The notes below the pieces were generated by a model. That model was not told where the DNA came from. It saw nothing but the letters and a program-made list of their open reading frames with translations, and did no database searches. The position numbers and the translations under genes were made by a program. From Bacteroidia bacterium (lineage in GTDB: Bacteria > Bacteroidota > Bacteroidia > B-17B0 > Aurantibacillaceae): a stretch of 64,000 bases of DNA. The stretch is taken from contig JAEUTN010000014.1 in assembly GCA_016787895.1 (NCBI GenBank), forward strand, positions 930,001 to 994,000, written 5' to 3'. Numbering within the stretch: the stretch's first letter is position 1; each line of letters starts with the position of its first letter. Shown piece by piece: positions 51,901-60,449 of the stretch.

Positions 51901-53464
51901 TCCGGAGTTTATCAGCGTGCATCCCAACCAGGATTCCCTTCGCTTTTTTTCACCGGCCGCCAAATACAATTTGCGTAAATACATCATCAAGTGTAAAAAT
52001 GTACCCTACATTTATGTAGCTGACGCAAAGGTGTTCCCTAAAAACGGAGACGTGACTATTTTTAAAGGAGCGGTGATGGATACGCTGAGGGAGTCTTCCA
52101 TATTAGCCAACACAGTTACCAAGTACCATTCCATACGCAACACCACGGCCAATATTTATGGAAGAAGGGCTTATCTGGCTTCAGGGGATTACCAATACGT
52201 GGATGAAAATGAAAAACCCTATCTCATACATTTTAATACCATAAAACCGGACGCTCAGGGCCAAACCATTTCAGAGGGTTTGATTCCTGAGAAAGACAAT
52301 TTCAAGTTCAACGATTATTTTTCCTTTGCCGGAAAAGTGTTCTTACAGGCCACTCAGGAGTTTTTAACCTTTGACGGAGGTACAAAAATTGTTCACAACT
52401 GTAATCGCATTGGAAAGTCGTATTTAAAATTCGCGGGCGAAATCAATCCAAAGGAAATTCTGATTCCTATTCCGAAAAAGGCGCTTGATATGACAGGGCA
52501 GCCTGTGGGAACCGGTTTGTTTTACAGTTTGGATAGCAACAAGGTGTATTCAACCTTTTTGTCATTGCAAGGTTCAAGAATTGCAAAAGATTTGATTGAA
52601 GCCGATGGTTTATTGACGTTTGATAAGGAAACCAAAAAATACGAGATATCGAACAAAGAAAAACTGGAAGAAATGAGTTTGCCAGGTAATTACGTGAGTT
52701 TGAATACCGAAAATTGTGAAATCTATTCAGAGGGCAGTTACAACATCAGCAACGATTTGGGTCAGGTGAAAATCAAAGCCGTTGGAAATGCCTTGGTAGA
52801 TGTACAAAAGAACGACGCCTTATTCAACCTGATGATGATCATTGATTTTTATTTCGACAATGGCATTCTCAAACGTATGTCGAAAGACCTGGAACTTTAT
52901 ATCGGCAGTTTAAATCCGGTACCCTTCGAAGGCGATTTATTTAATCATGGCATCATTGAACTGTTGGGCAAGGAACGCGGTGACAGGGCTTTATCGGAAT
53001 TGAATTTGTACGGCAATTACAAGAAATTTCCCGATGAGCTGGAAAAGGCTTTGGTGTTCAATGAGGTTAAAATGCGCTACAATGAGGAAAGTAAATCCTA
53101 CATTTCTGAAGGCCAGCTGGGTTTAGGCAATGTGTTAAAATCGGAAATTTTCCGCTATGTTAACGGGGTAATTCAGATTAAAAAACAAAGGGGTGGCGAC
53201 GCTTTGGATATATACATTGAGGCCGATCCAAACACCTGGTATTATTTTACCTACTTTAAGGGCACTATGCTGGCCATCAGCAGCAACGCGGCTTTTAATA
53301 CCGATTTACAGGAACTCAAAGCCAAAAGCAAAAAGATGGATGTAGAGAAGGGGCCTTCTTACCGTTTTGATCTCACCAATAAAAAGAAAAAGGATTTGTT
53401 TTTAAGTAAAATGAAACAACTGGGGGCCATGGGCGGGGAAGAAAAAACGGAGGAAGGGCAATAG
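48971..53464 (+). CDS. Very large (1497-residue) secreted protein of unknown function
   Basis: Signal peptide KSNSLKYLLLFSLFLLFGTY from the ATG at 48971. The first 150 residues are helical; the remaining 1,300 are almost entirely beta strands separated by polar turns, with no obvious membrane helix. Recurrent phrases such as SDSAVFNGKQ, VYSTFLSLQGS, NITISEGL-like strands and INPKEILIPIPKKAL suggest a repetitive beta-solenoid or jelly-roll build. OstA/LptA-like or TamB-like proteins have a similar look, but I cannot assign it. No sorting domain ends it (the tail is charged, GGEEKTEEGQ), so it may stay in the periplasm. The two downstream genes are also exported. Confidence 0.85.
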   Translation: MKSNSLKYLLLFSLFLLFGTYRAQKLTQFSSDTIKFMGDLRTYFIDNSANKELAEDYIKTIEKLWKDNVITGYYKEIAITTANTMLSKRMKPYPYFQGYFNTLVNSIQSNHSFENFENWQLCVDKILTSKSNRGVQEFLNMSENLFRDNTFYKTPSYRYYTREPNFVCEYDSIPLLRFTEITLIGANPRGDSMAIEETRGIYLPTTGRFIGKGGTVSWEKAGLDASVNATLKRYTIDCKSGTYSSDSAVFNGKQFFDKPQLGKLTDRIITENNDDSYPRFDSYSKRLLVRNIYPDVDYDGGFGMRGAKFVGSGSGSNPARIIFRLEDKKFLEVTAKAFGMGADKIVASPGTIKFFLGKDTIYHPGLSFNYQVEKRTVTILRGDDGLQKTPFLNTFHMMDMYFEQIVWNIDEPTLAFNFLPNNFQGEAFFESSDFYNRDKAEAIRMGEKISPITRMIEYYNKAGKPESFSVRDFAIDIKFMANDLRPIIFKMAIFGLVYFNPETDMITVRQRLFDYAENAKHKHDYDIITLHSVTPGKDNANMNLLNFDLTVHGVKMVLLSDTQKVFMFPRNGDIVLKKNRDMEFSGTLSSGKFEFIGKDFKFDYKEFKVRMNTIDSIKIFVQSTEPDVNGNYPFKKVQTLIENVNGELRIDAPKNKSGWGKAPTFPSFESFKESFAFYDKRQIFKGVYNRDKFYFRLDPFKIDSLDNFRNEGLRFNGTFSSAGIFPDFQELLTLQKDYSLGFIRQSPPEGFPIYKGKGNFKEEIRLSNKGLRGGGDLSFSASYSKVPDLLFFPDSANGNANTFDVKEGDNPEFPMVHGDTVRLHFMPYQDLLQAFDLKKPFKAYKENVDFRGRFDLSFKELTGNGKVDFEKASLIAGKILFVKRRFFSDTANFQLKAFNEEGFTFSTVNVNAKIDFDQRLGEFITNGEGSYVKFDKNQYIAFMDRFKWYMDAEEIELGDENKKMDPDAEESGLDLEGPEFISVHPNQDSLRFFSPAAKYNLRKYIIKCKNVPYIYVADAKVFPKNGDVTIFKGAVMDTLRESSILANTVTKYHSIRNTTANIYGRRAYLASGDYQYVDENEKPYLIHFNTIKPDAQGQTISEGLIPEKDNFKFNDYFSFAGKVFLQATQEFLTFDGGTKIVHNCNRIGKSYLKFAGEINPKEILIPIPKKALDMTGQPVGTGLFYSLDSNKVYSTFLSLQGSRIAKDLIEADGLLTFDKETKKYEISNKEKLEEMSLPGNYVSLNTENCEIYSEGSYNISNDLGQVKIKAVGNALVDVQKNDALFNLMMIIDFYFDNGILKRMSKDLELYIGSLNPVPFEGDLFNHGIIELLGKERGDRALSELNLYGNYKKFPDELEKALVFNEVKMRYNEESKSYISEGQLGLGNVLKSEIFRYVNGVIQIKKQRGGDALDIYIEADPNTWYYFTYFKGTMLAISSNAAFNTDLQELKAKSKKMDVEKGPSYRFDLTNKKKKDLFLSKMKQLGAMGGEEKTEEGQ

Positions 53465-53526
53465 CAGTGCCTGGCATGCCAATTACATCAGTTCTTTAGT
53501 TCAATCAATTATTTTAACATGAGTTG

Positions 53527-54015
53527 ATGTTTCGCTATAACCTTTTGATCGTTATTCTATTTTCTTTTTTAGCTTCCTACACCCAAACAGAGCTTAAGTC
53601 GGTGGAAAAATGCGATTTTCTGTTTGAAGAAAAGGACAAAATAGAGCTTTCAACAGAAACCATAGACTGTGCTTCTCCGCCGGAGGGCTACTTTTTACTG
53701 GAATCGAACGAGGAGGTGTTCAAATTTTATTCCGCTTACCCTTCCAGTCAATCTTCCTGCAACACCTATCAATTGCCCAGGTTCAATTTTGATACCTGTA
53801 AGGTGTTGTTTTATAAAATTGCTCATTGGTCAGGCACTCAGGTTCAGAAACACTTGTATTATCAGGCAGGTCAGCTGTTTTTTCTGCTTGAGTTGAGGTT
53901 CAGGTCCGAAGAAATTAACTCGAATGTTAGCTATGATTCAGGTTACCTGCTTATCAGCAAACGTTATATAAGCAAAGAGCTTTTTGTTTTTACCTGCCAC
54001 AAAGAAATCAATTGA
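53527..54015 (+). CDS. Small secreted protein of unknown function
   Basis: 162 residues from ATG 53527 (a TTG lies three bases before). Signal peptide MFRYNLLIVILFSFLASYTQ. The mature part has six cysteines (for example VEKCDFLFEE, IDCASPPEGY, QSSCNTYQLP, FDTCKVLFY) and is rich in aromatic strands, as for a small disulfide-stabilised beta fold. No family recognised. It sits 62 bp after the very large secreted protein and 47 bp before a T9SS cargo gene. Confidence 0.72.
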   Translation: MFRYNLLIVILFSFLASYTQTELKSVEKCDFLFEEKDKIELSTETIDCASPPEGYFLLESNEEVFKFYSAYPSSQSSCNTYQLPRFNFDTCKVLFYKIAHWSGTQVQKHLYYQAGQLFFLLELRFRSEEINSNVSYDSGYLLISKRYISKELFVFTCHKEIN

Positions 54016-54062
54016 TAAGGTGAAAAATTTTCCTAACTTTAATAGATACTAAAAATGCAAAC

Positions 54063-55160
54063 ATGAAAAACGCCCTTATTATTTTAAGTAGTTTGGTTTT
54101 TGCGCTCTCAGCAAACGCAACGCACAACCGCTCCGGAGAAATGCTGTACAAACGCGTAGCACCCTTTGGCACCAACAACACACCTATCTACACGTATTCC
54201 ATTACGGTGATCAAATACATGGATCACGGTGCAACAGTTGCCGACCGCTGCGTGGATACCGTTTATTTTGGCGACGGGCAAAAAGGAGTGGCTCCTCGCA
54301 TCAATGGAGGTACAGGCTTAAACTGTGGTTGTTCAGGCACCATACAATGCGGTCAACTGATTGTACAGCAGAATGGGTATACTGTGAAAAAAAGTATTTA
54401 TTCTATTCTTCACACTTATGCCGGAGCCGGAGTCTATACAATCACAAGCTCTGATCCCAACCGAAATGCAGGTATTCATAACATCCCCAACTCAGCTTCC
54501 ACTCCTTTTTACCTGGAGGCCAGATTGGTAATCAGTAGTGTTTCTGCAATGAACAGTTCACCTGAATTTGGGTCAGACCCTGTAAACCAGGCCACTTTAG
54601 GAGTGTGTTTTATAGATGACCTTCAATTGTATGATGCAGATGGAGACAGCCTGATTACAGAATTGATTAATTGCGGAGCAGCTCCCGGCTATTTTGATCC
54701 TGAACTGCCCGTCAATGGCACCTATGGTTTACTGAGTGCAAGCGGACCACTGCAATGGTGCAGTCCGGTTATGGCAACCACCTACCACATTGCTTACCGG
54801 GTAAATGAATTTCGTTACAACGGATCGGGGTTTTTGGTTTTAATTGGATCGGTAATGAGGGAAAGAGAAGTGATAGTCAAATGGGCGCCTGTTGGATTAA
54901 ATGAGATGAAGGGGTCTTTAGAAAATTTGATTTATCCGAATCCCGTTAGCTCAATCATTTATTTAAATTGGGAGAACAGTGGATTTACAGAAGATGCCTT
55001 TTACCTTATTGACCTCAATGGCAGAATTTCGAAACTAAAACAAGAACCTTCAGGCACTGACAGAATACAATTTGATCTTTCGGAATTTGAAAGTGGTTTG
55101 TATTTTTTGCGCGCTGAACGGAATGGGAAGATGGTTTATTGGAAAGTAGCCAAGGATTGA
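54063..55160 (+). CDS. Secreted protein with gliding-associated N-terminal domain and T9SS type A sorting domain
   Basis: 365 residues. Signal peptide KNALIILSSLVFALSANA. The mature start THNRSGEMLYKRV is the pattern that opens many large surface proteins of this phylum, where it precedes PKD or gliding-motility C-terminal domains. A beta-rich domain of about 230 residues with a CGCSG motif follows. Then comes a sorting domain from LIYPNPVSS to WKVAKD, with YLIDLNGRI and SGLYFLRA. Probably cell-surface; ligand unknown. Confidence 0.85.
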   Translation: MKNALIILSSLVFALSANATHNRSGEMLYKRVAPFGTNNTPIYTYSITVIKYMDHGATVADRCVDTVYFGDGQKGVAPRINGGTGLNCGCSGTIQCGQLIVQQNGYTVKKSIYSILHTYAGAGVYTITSSDPNRNAGIHNIPNSASTPFYLEARLVISSVSAMNSSPEFGSDPVNQATLGVCFIDDLQLYDADGDSLITELINCGAAPGYFDPELPVNGTYGLLSASGPLQWCSPVMATTYHIAYRVNEFRYNGSGFLVLIGSVMREREVIVKWAPVGLNEMKGSLENLIYPNPVSSIIYLNWENSGFTEDAFYLIDLNGRISKLKQEPSGTDRIQFDLSEFESGLYFLRAERNGKMVYWKVAKD

Positions 55161-55806
55161 TTTGCAGTAACTTTAAGAAGGCATAAGTGGATTTACACAA
55201 GCTTCTTCCCCTTTCGTAACAAGCATCTATCATCGTGTTCATCTGGCTGAAAAACTTGAAACGTTGTTTTTCGCCGACACCGCTGATGAGGATGCTTTTT
55301 TTGACCACGTTTTCACCCAGTGCCCGGATTGTTCAGAAATGGTTTTGGTCACTATGGCGGTTTAAGGAGTTGAACTGAATTTAAACGCATTTGTTTGCAC
55401 CTGTATGAATGAAAATGCCATTGATTCCCAGCCCCACATTGCTGCAATACATGGAAAAGTTTTCTGCAGAGGGGCCCACTTAATTTTTTCCTGTATCTGC
55501 TCATTATTCAAAATGACAGTCACCTTTTTTTATTTCCCTTCACTACATCCGGGTGTTCGATTGTGGATCTAAGTTGCACTCCTATTTGTAAACTATCTGG
55601 CAAAATTCTTAACACCATAAATGAATTTGTTTTTGTAAAAGAGTGGTTGTATAGCTCAACGGTGAAGGAGTTGAATGTATCTACCTAAAATCAGGGAGTT
55701 TATAGTTGCTGTCTTGAAATAGGTGGAAAAACCCGGATGCGGAAGTTTGTGAAGGATTACAACCCTGAAGGCATGGGCCTAAGCCTTATTCATATTATTT
55801 ATAAGT
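55161..55806. other. 646-bp stretch without an intact gene
   Basis: No promoter, terminator or RNA gene was recognised. One frame (55177-55365, plus) reads like coding sequence (HLAEKLETLFFADTADED, ending TMAV) but has no start codon. A 56-codon frame from ATG 55405 is not convincing. This could be a decayed gene or the 3' flank of one lost by deletion. Nothing firmer can be said. Confidence 0.5.
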
Positions 55807-57531
55807 TCAGGCCGATTTCAACACTATCGAAAAGGTGCTTCCCGCTCCATATTCACTTTCCACCTTAATTTGCCCTCCCTGGGCTTCGATAAATTCTTTG
55901 CTGATGGCCAGCCCCAAACCGGTTCCTTCTTTTTTGGTTCCCGGCACCTTAAAATAACGGGTGAACACCTTGTCCTTGTATTCAGGAGCGATACCCTGTC
56001 CGGAATCGGCTACTGAAAAAATTACGTTTGAATCTTCGGTAGCGATTTTTATATGAATAACAGAGTTCTCATAGGAATACCGTATAGCATTCGAAATTAA
56101 ATTGGTGAGTACCCAGGCACTTTTTTCGGTATCGGCCAATACTTTTGGCAGGTGTTCAGGACGCTGAACATTAATCTTGATTTTTTTTTGTTCCGCTGCC
56201 ATTTTGTTCGCTTCAATGGCATAGGAAACAATTTCCATTGGATCGGAAGGACCGATGGCAAGTTGAATGTTGCCACTGTCAACCTGAGCCATGTTCAGGA
56301 GTTCGCCGGTAATTTTAAGTAATCGGTCGGCATCGTCGTTGATGCTCGTCAACAGATGTTTTTGTTCATCATTTAAATGTCCGATATCATGTTTATTCAG
56401 CAGCTGTAAGCTCAGTTTAATAGAAGAGATAGGGGTTTTAAATTCATGTGAAATGGTGGCTATAAAGTTGGTTTTGGCAAAGTCAAGTTCTTTGTATTCC
56501 GTTACGTTTCTTAACACAATAACGTGTCCGATCAGTTTGCTTTCGGTTTCCCCCGTTGGCACGATGTTGATGTGAAGAATTTCTTTCTCAAAATACCCTT
56601 CCTTGTTATCAGCAAAAATTTTGAGGGCTTTGGGTTTTGATTCCTGGGCACCGTTAAGGTTTAAAATATCCTGAATTAACAATCGGATCAGGTCGTTTTT
56701 TAAAGCCAGATCTTTGGCAAAATGTCCGATAAAGTCGGCTGGATTCAAACCCGTTATTTTCATGGCTTTTTCATTGGCAAACAGAACCTTAAGGTTCTCG
56801 TCCAAACCAATCACCGGATCTTTCATGTTATTGATAAGGGTTTCAATCCGTTTTTTTTCCATCATCAATTTTGCAAGATTACTGGTGTTGTATTCCTGTA
56901 ATTTTTTTGCCATGGAATTAAATGAAGCCGCAAGGTCCCCGAATTCATTGTGATCCTCAAAATGAACCCTTTCCGTATAATTTTTATCGGCAATTTGTTT
57001 GATGCTTAGGGTGAGTTCTTTAATCGGATTTGCAATGTTTTCAGGCAAATTAAACAACAGAACAAAAGCTATCAGAAAACAGAAGGTGCCAGAAATGGCA
57101 ATCCAAAGCGTTGCAGAACCTGCGGTTGATTTTGCAATCTCACTTTTTCGCTGTATGGCCTGCATATTGACATCCATTATTTTAAAAATGTTGTTTCTGA
57201 TTTGCCATTTCACAGCTGTGTCTGATGGATTTTGACGGTAGGCGTTAAACCCCGCTCTCACTTCCATGGTGGCTTCCTTTTCGCCAATTTCAGTAATGTT
57301 GAGTTCCTGCTTTTTGAGTTGCGCATCAAAATCACTTATGGCTTTCGGATCTTTAAGCTCCAAACTGCTTAACATGAACCTCGAGTATTCCAGGGAATTG
57401 TAATTGGCCTCCAGAATATTTTCAGTATCCGTTTTTAAGGCGTGGATGTACCATGCACCTACCACGGTTAAAAGAATAATGAGCAGAAAAAGTAATCCGA
57501 CACCGAGGGTAAGTTTTGTTTTTATTTTCAT
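55807..57531 (-). CDS. HAMP-PAS sensor histidine kinase, kinase half of a split KdpD
   Basis: 574 residues. Membrane helices at about 8-30 and 140-162 enclose a 110-residue periplasmic helical domain. HAMP (165-215), a PAS-like domain (about 230-345), HisKA with H362 in TISHEFKTPI, and an ATPase domain (NLISNAIRYSY, DSGQGIAPEY, GTGLGLAIS) follow. Its ATG overlaps the stop of the kdpD sensor gene (TAATG), so the two are made together. Canonical KdpD fuses its sensor to four membrane helices and a kinase; here the kinase is separate and of another build. Expected to report potassium or turgor status. No response regulator gene is adjacent. Confidence 0.9.
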   Translation of the reverse strand: MKIKTKLTLGVGLLFLLIILLTVVGAWYIHALKTDTENILEANYNSLEYSRFMLSSLELKDPKAISDFDAQLKKQELNITEIGEKEATMEVRAGFNAYRQNPSDTAVKWQIRNNIFKIMDVNMQAIQRKSEIAKSTAGSATLWIAISGTFCFLIAFVLLFNLPENIANPIKELTLSIKQIADKNYTERVHFEDHNEFGDLAASFNSMAKKLQEYNTSNLAKLMMEKKRIETLINNMKDPVIGLDENLKVLFANEKAMKITGLNPADFIGHFAKDLALKNDLIRLLIQDILNLNGAQESKPKALKIFADNKEGYFEKEILHINIVPTGETESKLIGHVIVLRNVTEYKELDFAKTNFIATISHEFKTPISSIKLSLQLLNKHDIGHLNDEQKHLLTSINDDADRLLKITGELLNMAQVDSGNIQLAIGPSDPMEIVSYAIEANKMAAEQKKIKINVQRPEHLPKVLADTEKSAWVLTNLISNAIRYSYENSVIHIKIATEDSNVIFSVADSGQGIAPEYKDKVFTRYFKVPGTKKEGTGLGLAISKEFIEAQGGQIKVESEYGAGSTFSIVLKSA

Positions 57532-58664
57532 TATGAAAGGATTACGAGATCAATATCGTTGAGACTAAGCTTTTTGAGCAAAGCATTAAACACGCTGGTG
57601 GCCAGAATAATGCGGAACAAACTCAGATGTGGTTTGCCTATACAAATGGTGGTGATTTTACGTTCTTCTGCCTGTTGTATAATGGCTTTTGCAATATTTG
57701 TATGTTCCGTTTTAATGATTTCGGCGCCCAGTTCGGTCGCGAGCTTAAAGTTATTGATTAAATGGCGTTGTTTATCCAGGGCTATCTTATCAGCCCGTTC
57801 GTTCGGAGTTTGCACATAGAGTACATACCACTTGCTATTGTAGTAATTGGCGAGGCGGGATGTTTTTCGGATGACGTTTTTGGCCGTTTTTTCATTTGAA
57901 CTGATACAAGCCAGAAATCGTTCGTGTTTCATTAAATGGGCTTTACTCACCTCGCTCTCTACTTTTCTTTCTACTTGTGAGGCCACTTCTTTTAAGGCCA
58001 ATTCGCGGAGTTGAAGGATGTGGTCACTTTTAAAAAAGTTCTTCAGGGCCGATTCTATTTTTTCTGCCTGATATATTTTTCCTTCTTTTAAGCGCGTTAT
58101 CAATTCATCGGCCGTAAGATCGATGTTTACCACTTCATCGGCCTGGGCAATCACACTGTCAGGTACACGTTCTTTCACCTCAATTCCGGTGATCCCTTTT
58201 ATTTCTTCATTCAAACTTTCAATGTGCTGAATGTTCACAGCGGAGATCACGTTTATTCCCGCGCCAATGATTTCCATCACATCCTGCCAGCGCTTTTCAT
58301 TTTTGCTCCCTTCAATATTGGTGTGGGCCAACTCGTCAACGATAACCACTTCGGGACGCAGGTTCAGAATGGCCTGCAGGTCCATCTCGTCCAGTTCCTT
58401 GCCCTTGTAAAACAATTTGCGTCTTGGAATGAGGGGTAAACCGCCCAGCAAGTCGTGGGTTTCTTTACGGTTATGGGTTTCGATATAACCGATTTTAACA
58501 TCAATGCCGTTTTTTAGTAGGGAATGGGCTTCCTGCAACATGCGATAGGATTTGCCGACCCCGGCACTCATGCCGATGTAAATCTTGAATTTTCCCCTTC
58601 TTGAGCGTTGAATGAGGTTCAGGAAATGCTGTACGGTTTTATCTTTTTCTTCCTGTTCAGACAT
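57531..58664 (-). CDS. kdpD: KdpD sensor domain protein (N-terminal KdpD + UspA-like domain)
   Basis: 377 residues. KdpD domain with Walker A GMSAGVGKS (31-39) and Walker B-like VVIVDELAHTN (106-116), followed by the IGYIETH and NIQHIESLN segments. A universal-stress-protein-like domain occupies about 245-377. It lacks the four membrane helices and the kinase of full-length KdpD, so it is a cytoplasmic sensor half. The kinase is provided by the overlapping downstream gene. It is 104 bp after the porin gene in the kdp cluster. Confidence 0.92.
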   Translation of the reverse strand: MSEQEEKDKTVQHFLNLIQRSRRGKFKIYIGMSAGVGKSYRMLQEAHSLLKNGIDVKIGYIETHNRKETHDLLGGLPLIPRRKLFYKGKELDEMDLQAILNLRPEVVIVDELAHTNIEGSKNEKRWQDVMEIIGAGINVISAVNIQHIESLNEEIKGITGIEVKERVPDSVIAQADEVVNIDLTADELITRLKEGKIYQAEKIESALKNFFKSDHILQLRELALKEVASQVERKVESEVSKAHLMKHERFLACISSNEKTAKNVIRKTSRLANYYNSKWYVLYVQTPNERADKIALDKQRHLINNFKLATELGAEIIKTEHTNIAKAIIQQAEERKITTICIGKPHLSLFRIILATSVFNALLKKLSLNDIDLVILS

Positions 58665-58768
58665 TTAAATTCAAATTCAGCAATATTCCGTTTATGATTC
58701 AATTGTAATTAAAAAACACTTGCGGCTTTTGTAGCAAACCAAATTCATTGATAGTAATGAGTATCCAA

Positions 58769-59854
58769 CTAAAATGAAATGGCCAATGAACCGGTAAAAA
58801 AGTAATTCATGTTACTGGCTTTTTGATTTAGCGTGAAGATCTGGTCTTTGCTGTTCCAGGTTCTGGCTTCCACCCGAAACATGACATTCTCCAAAGGTAA
58901 GTAATCAAAGTTTAAGGAGAAGCCCATGGTTTGAAAGCCGTTAGGGGTACCTGTTGCAATAATCACCCCTGATGGGTCGGAGTAGTATTCAGCGCGCGCG
59001 GCAATGCGTGTTTTTATTCCGGGTTTGTACTGCAAAATTAAAATGGGAGTGTACCAATTGTTGTAGGCATTAGTATCTGTTTTCATTTGTTGAAGTCCCA
59101 CATCTACACCTGCAATCACACCAAACTTTTCGCTCAATTGAAACTGACCATAGAAGTTATTAAAATACCTCCAGGCCTTTAAACTGTCTGGCTGTTCATT
59201 TCCAACAAAGGTGCTCCAATTCAATGTGATGTTTGAGTTGGGTTTAAGTGTTAATTGGGTACCGAAGGCGGGTGTTTGATTGCCCGGTATTCTCTGAATA
59301 CGTTGCCAGCCATTCAAATACATGGCAGCGAGATACCATTTTTGGTTGTTGCTGGTATAACCAAGTTTAACCCCACTTTCGTAATACGGTGTGTTGTCGG
59401 CCAACAGGCTTCGGGTGAGGTTCCAGCAATCTTTGCCCACCGCACTTTCAAAACCGATGTGAGAAGGCATTACCCCCGCATCGACCCAGAGATTGTGTTT
59501 GTTCGAAAGTTTTACACCTGCGTTGGCTTCGAACACATTTTTTAAAAGACCTTGTTCTCCGGCTAAATTGTACTGCGCATAGGTACCCGCCATGAGGGCG
59601 AAATTGCCGCGTACCTTATCATTGGAATAATTGGCTTTAATAAATCCAATGTTCAGATTCACTTCGTTGTGTCGGTTGAAAGAATACACAAAAGGCGGTC
59701 GTTCATGTGAGGCTGGGTTGGACAGATCGTAACTGTAGTACACCTCAAGGTATCCTGAAATGGTTAATGGATTGTGTGTGGTTGTTGTTGAGTCTTGTGC
59801 ATTTAAGTGTGCCATACTTAAGGCAAGAGTTCCCACTAATAATTTTGTTTTCAT
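58769..59854 (-). CDS. Outer-membrane porin-like beta-barrel of the kdp cluster
   Basis: 361 residues. Signal peptide KTKLLVGTLALSMAHLNA, then about 16 amphipathic strands with aromatic girdles (LTISGYLEVYYSYD, WYLAAMYLNGW, RIAARAEYYSD) and a C-terminal strand ending in Phe (TGSLAISF), as in outer-membrane proteins inserted by BamA. It starts 10 nt after kdpC. A barrel of this type in kdp operons of the phylum suggests passage of potassium or its counter-ions through the outer membrane; that role is inferred. Confidence 0.88.
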   Translation of the reverse strand: MKTKLLVGTLALSMAHLNAQDSTTTTHNPLTISGYLEVYYSYDLSNPASHERPPFVYSFNRHNEVNLNIGFIKANYSNDKVRGNFALMAGTYAQYNLAGEQGLLKNVFEANAGVKLSNKHNLWVDAGVMPSHIGFESAVGKDCWNLTRSLLADNTPYYESGVKLGYTSNNQKWYLAAMYLNGWQRIQRIPGNQTPAFGTQLTLKPNSNITLNWSTFVGNEQPDSLKAWRYFNNFYGQFQLSEKFGVIAGVDVGLQQMKTDTNAYNNWYTPILILQYKPGIKTRIAARAEYYSDPSGVIIATGTPNGFQTMGFSLNFDYLPLENVMFRVEARTWNSKDQIFTLNQKASNMNYFFTGSLAISF

Positions 59855-59864
59855 TTTCGGAAAT

Positions 59865-60431
59865 TTATTGTTTTAATTTATTCAGTTCAATATTAAGTTT
59901 TAACACATTTATCTTTTCTACACCAAACAGTCCAAGCAGGGGTTTTTCAGTTTGCTTTTCGACCAGCTTCAACAGATCGGCCTCTTCTAAATGGCGGAGC
60001 TTAGCAATTCTTTTTATCTGAATTTTAGCTGCTGCCGGAGTGATGTCGGGGTCTAAGCCTGAGCCGCTGGCAGTAACCAGTTCCGCAGGAATTTGTGAAC
60101 GATCTACCCCCGGGTTGTGTACCAAAAACGTATCGATCCGGGCCTGAACGCTGGCCAAATAATCAGGGTTGGAAGCACCCTTATTACTACCGCAAGAACC
60201 CGCTGCATTGTAATCGACGGCGGAAGGTCTTCCGATAAAATACGCTTCGTCGGTAAAGTTTTGGCCAATGGCGGCATAACCCACCACTTTTCCGTTCACT
60301 TCAAGGGTTTCGCCTTTTCCTCCTCCGGGCGCAGCCTTAGCTATTCCGGCAATGAGTAAGGGATAAAGTGCTGAGCAAATCAGGATCAATAGTCCTGTAA
60401 GCTTTAATGAGGGGATGATGTATGTTTTCAT
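59865..60431 (-). CDS. kdpC: Potassium-transporting ATPase subunit KdpC
   Basis: 188 residues. One N-terminal membrane helix (about 10-32) and a periplasmic domain with the family motifs YFIGRPSAVDYN (64-75) and GSGLDPDITPAAA (123-135). It stabilises the KdpFABC complex and helps potassium uptake at low concentration. Third gene of kdpA-kdpB-kdpC, 18 nt after kdpB. Confidence 0.97.
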   Translation of the reverse strand: MKTYIIPSLKLTGLLILICSALYPLLIAGIAKAAPGGGKGETLEVNGKVVGYAAIGQNFTDEAYFIGRPSAVDYNAAGSCGSNKGASNPDYLASVQARIDTFLVHNPGVDRSQIPAELVTASGSGLDPDITPAAAKIQIKRIAKLRHLEEADLLKLVEKQTEKPLLGLFGVEKINVLKLNIELNKLKQ

Positions 60432-60449
60432 GTTATTAAGTAGTTAAGG

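Noticed and set aside
55737-55860. Short frame with a GMGLSLIHII segment resembling a kinase G2 box
   Set aside because: Only about ten residues match, and the frame runs into the kinase gene on the other strand.
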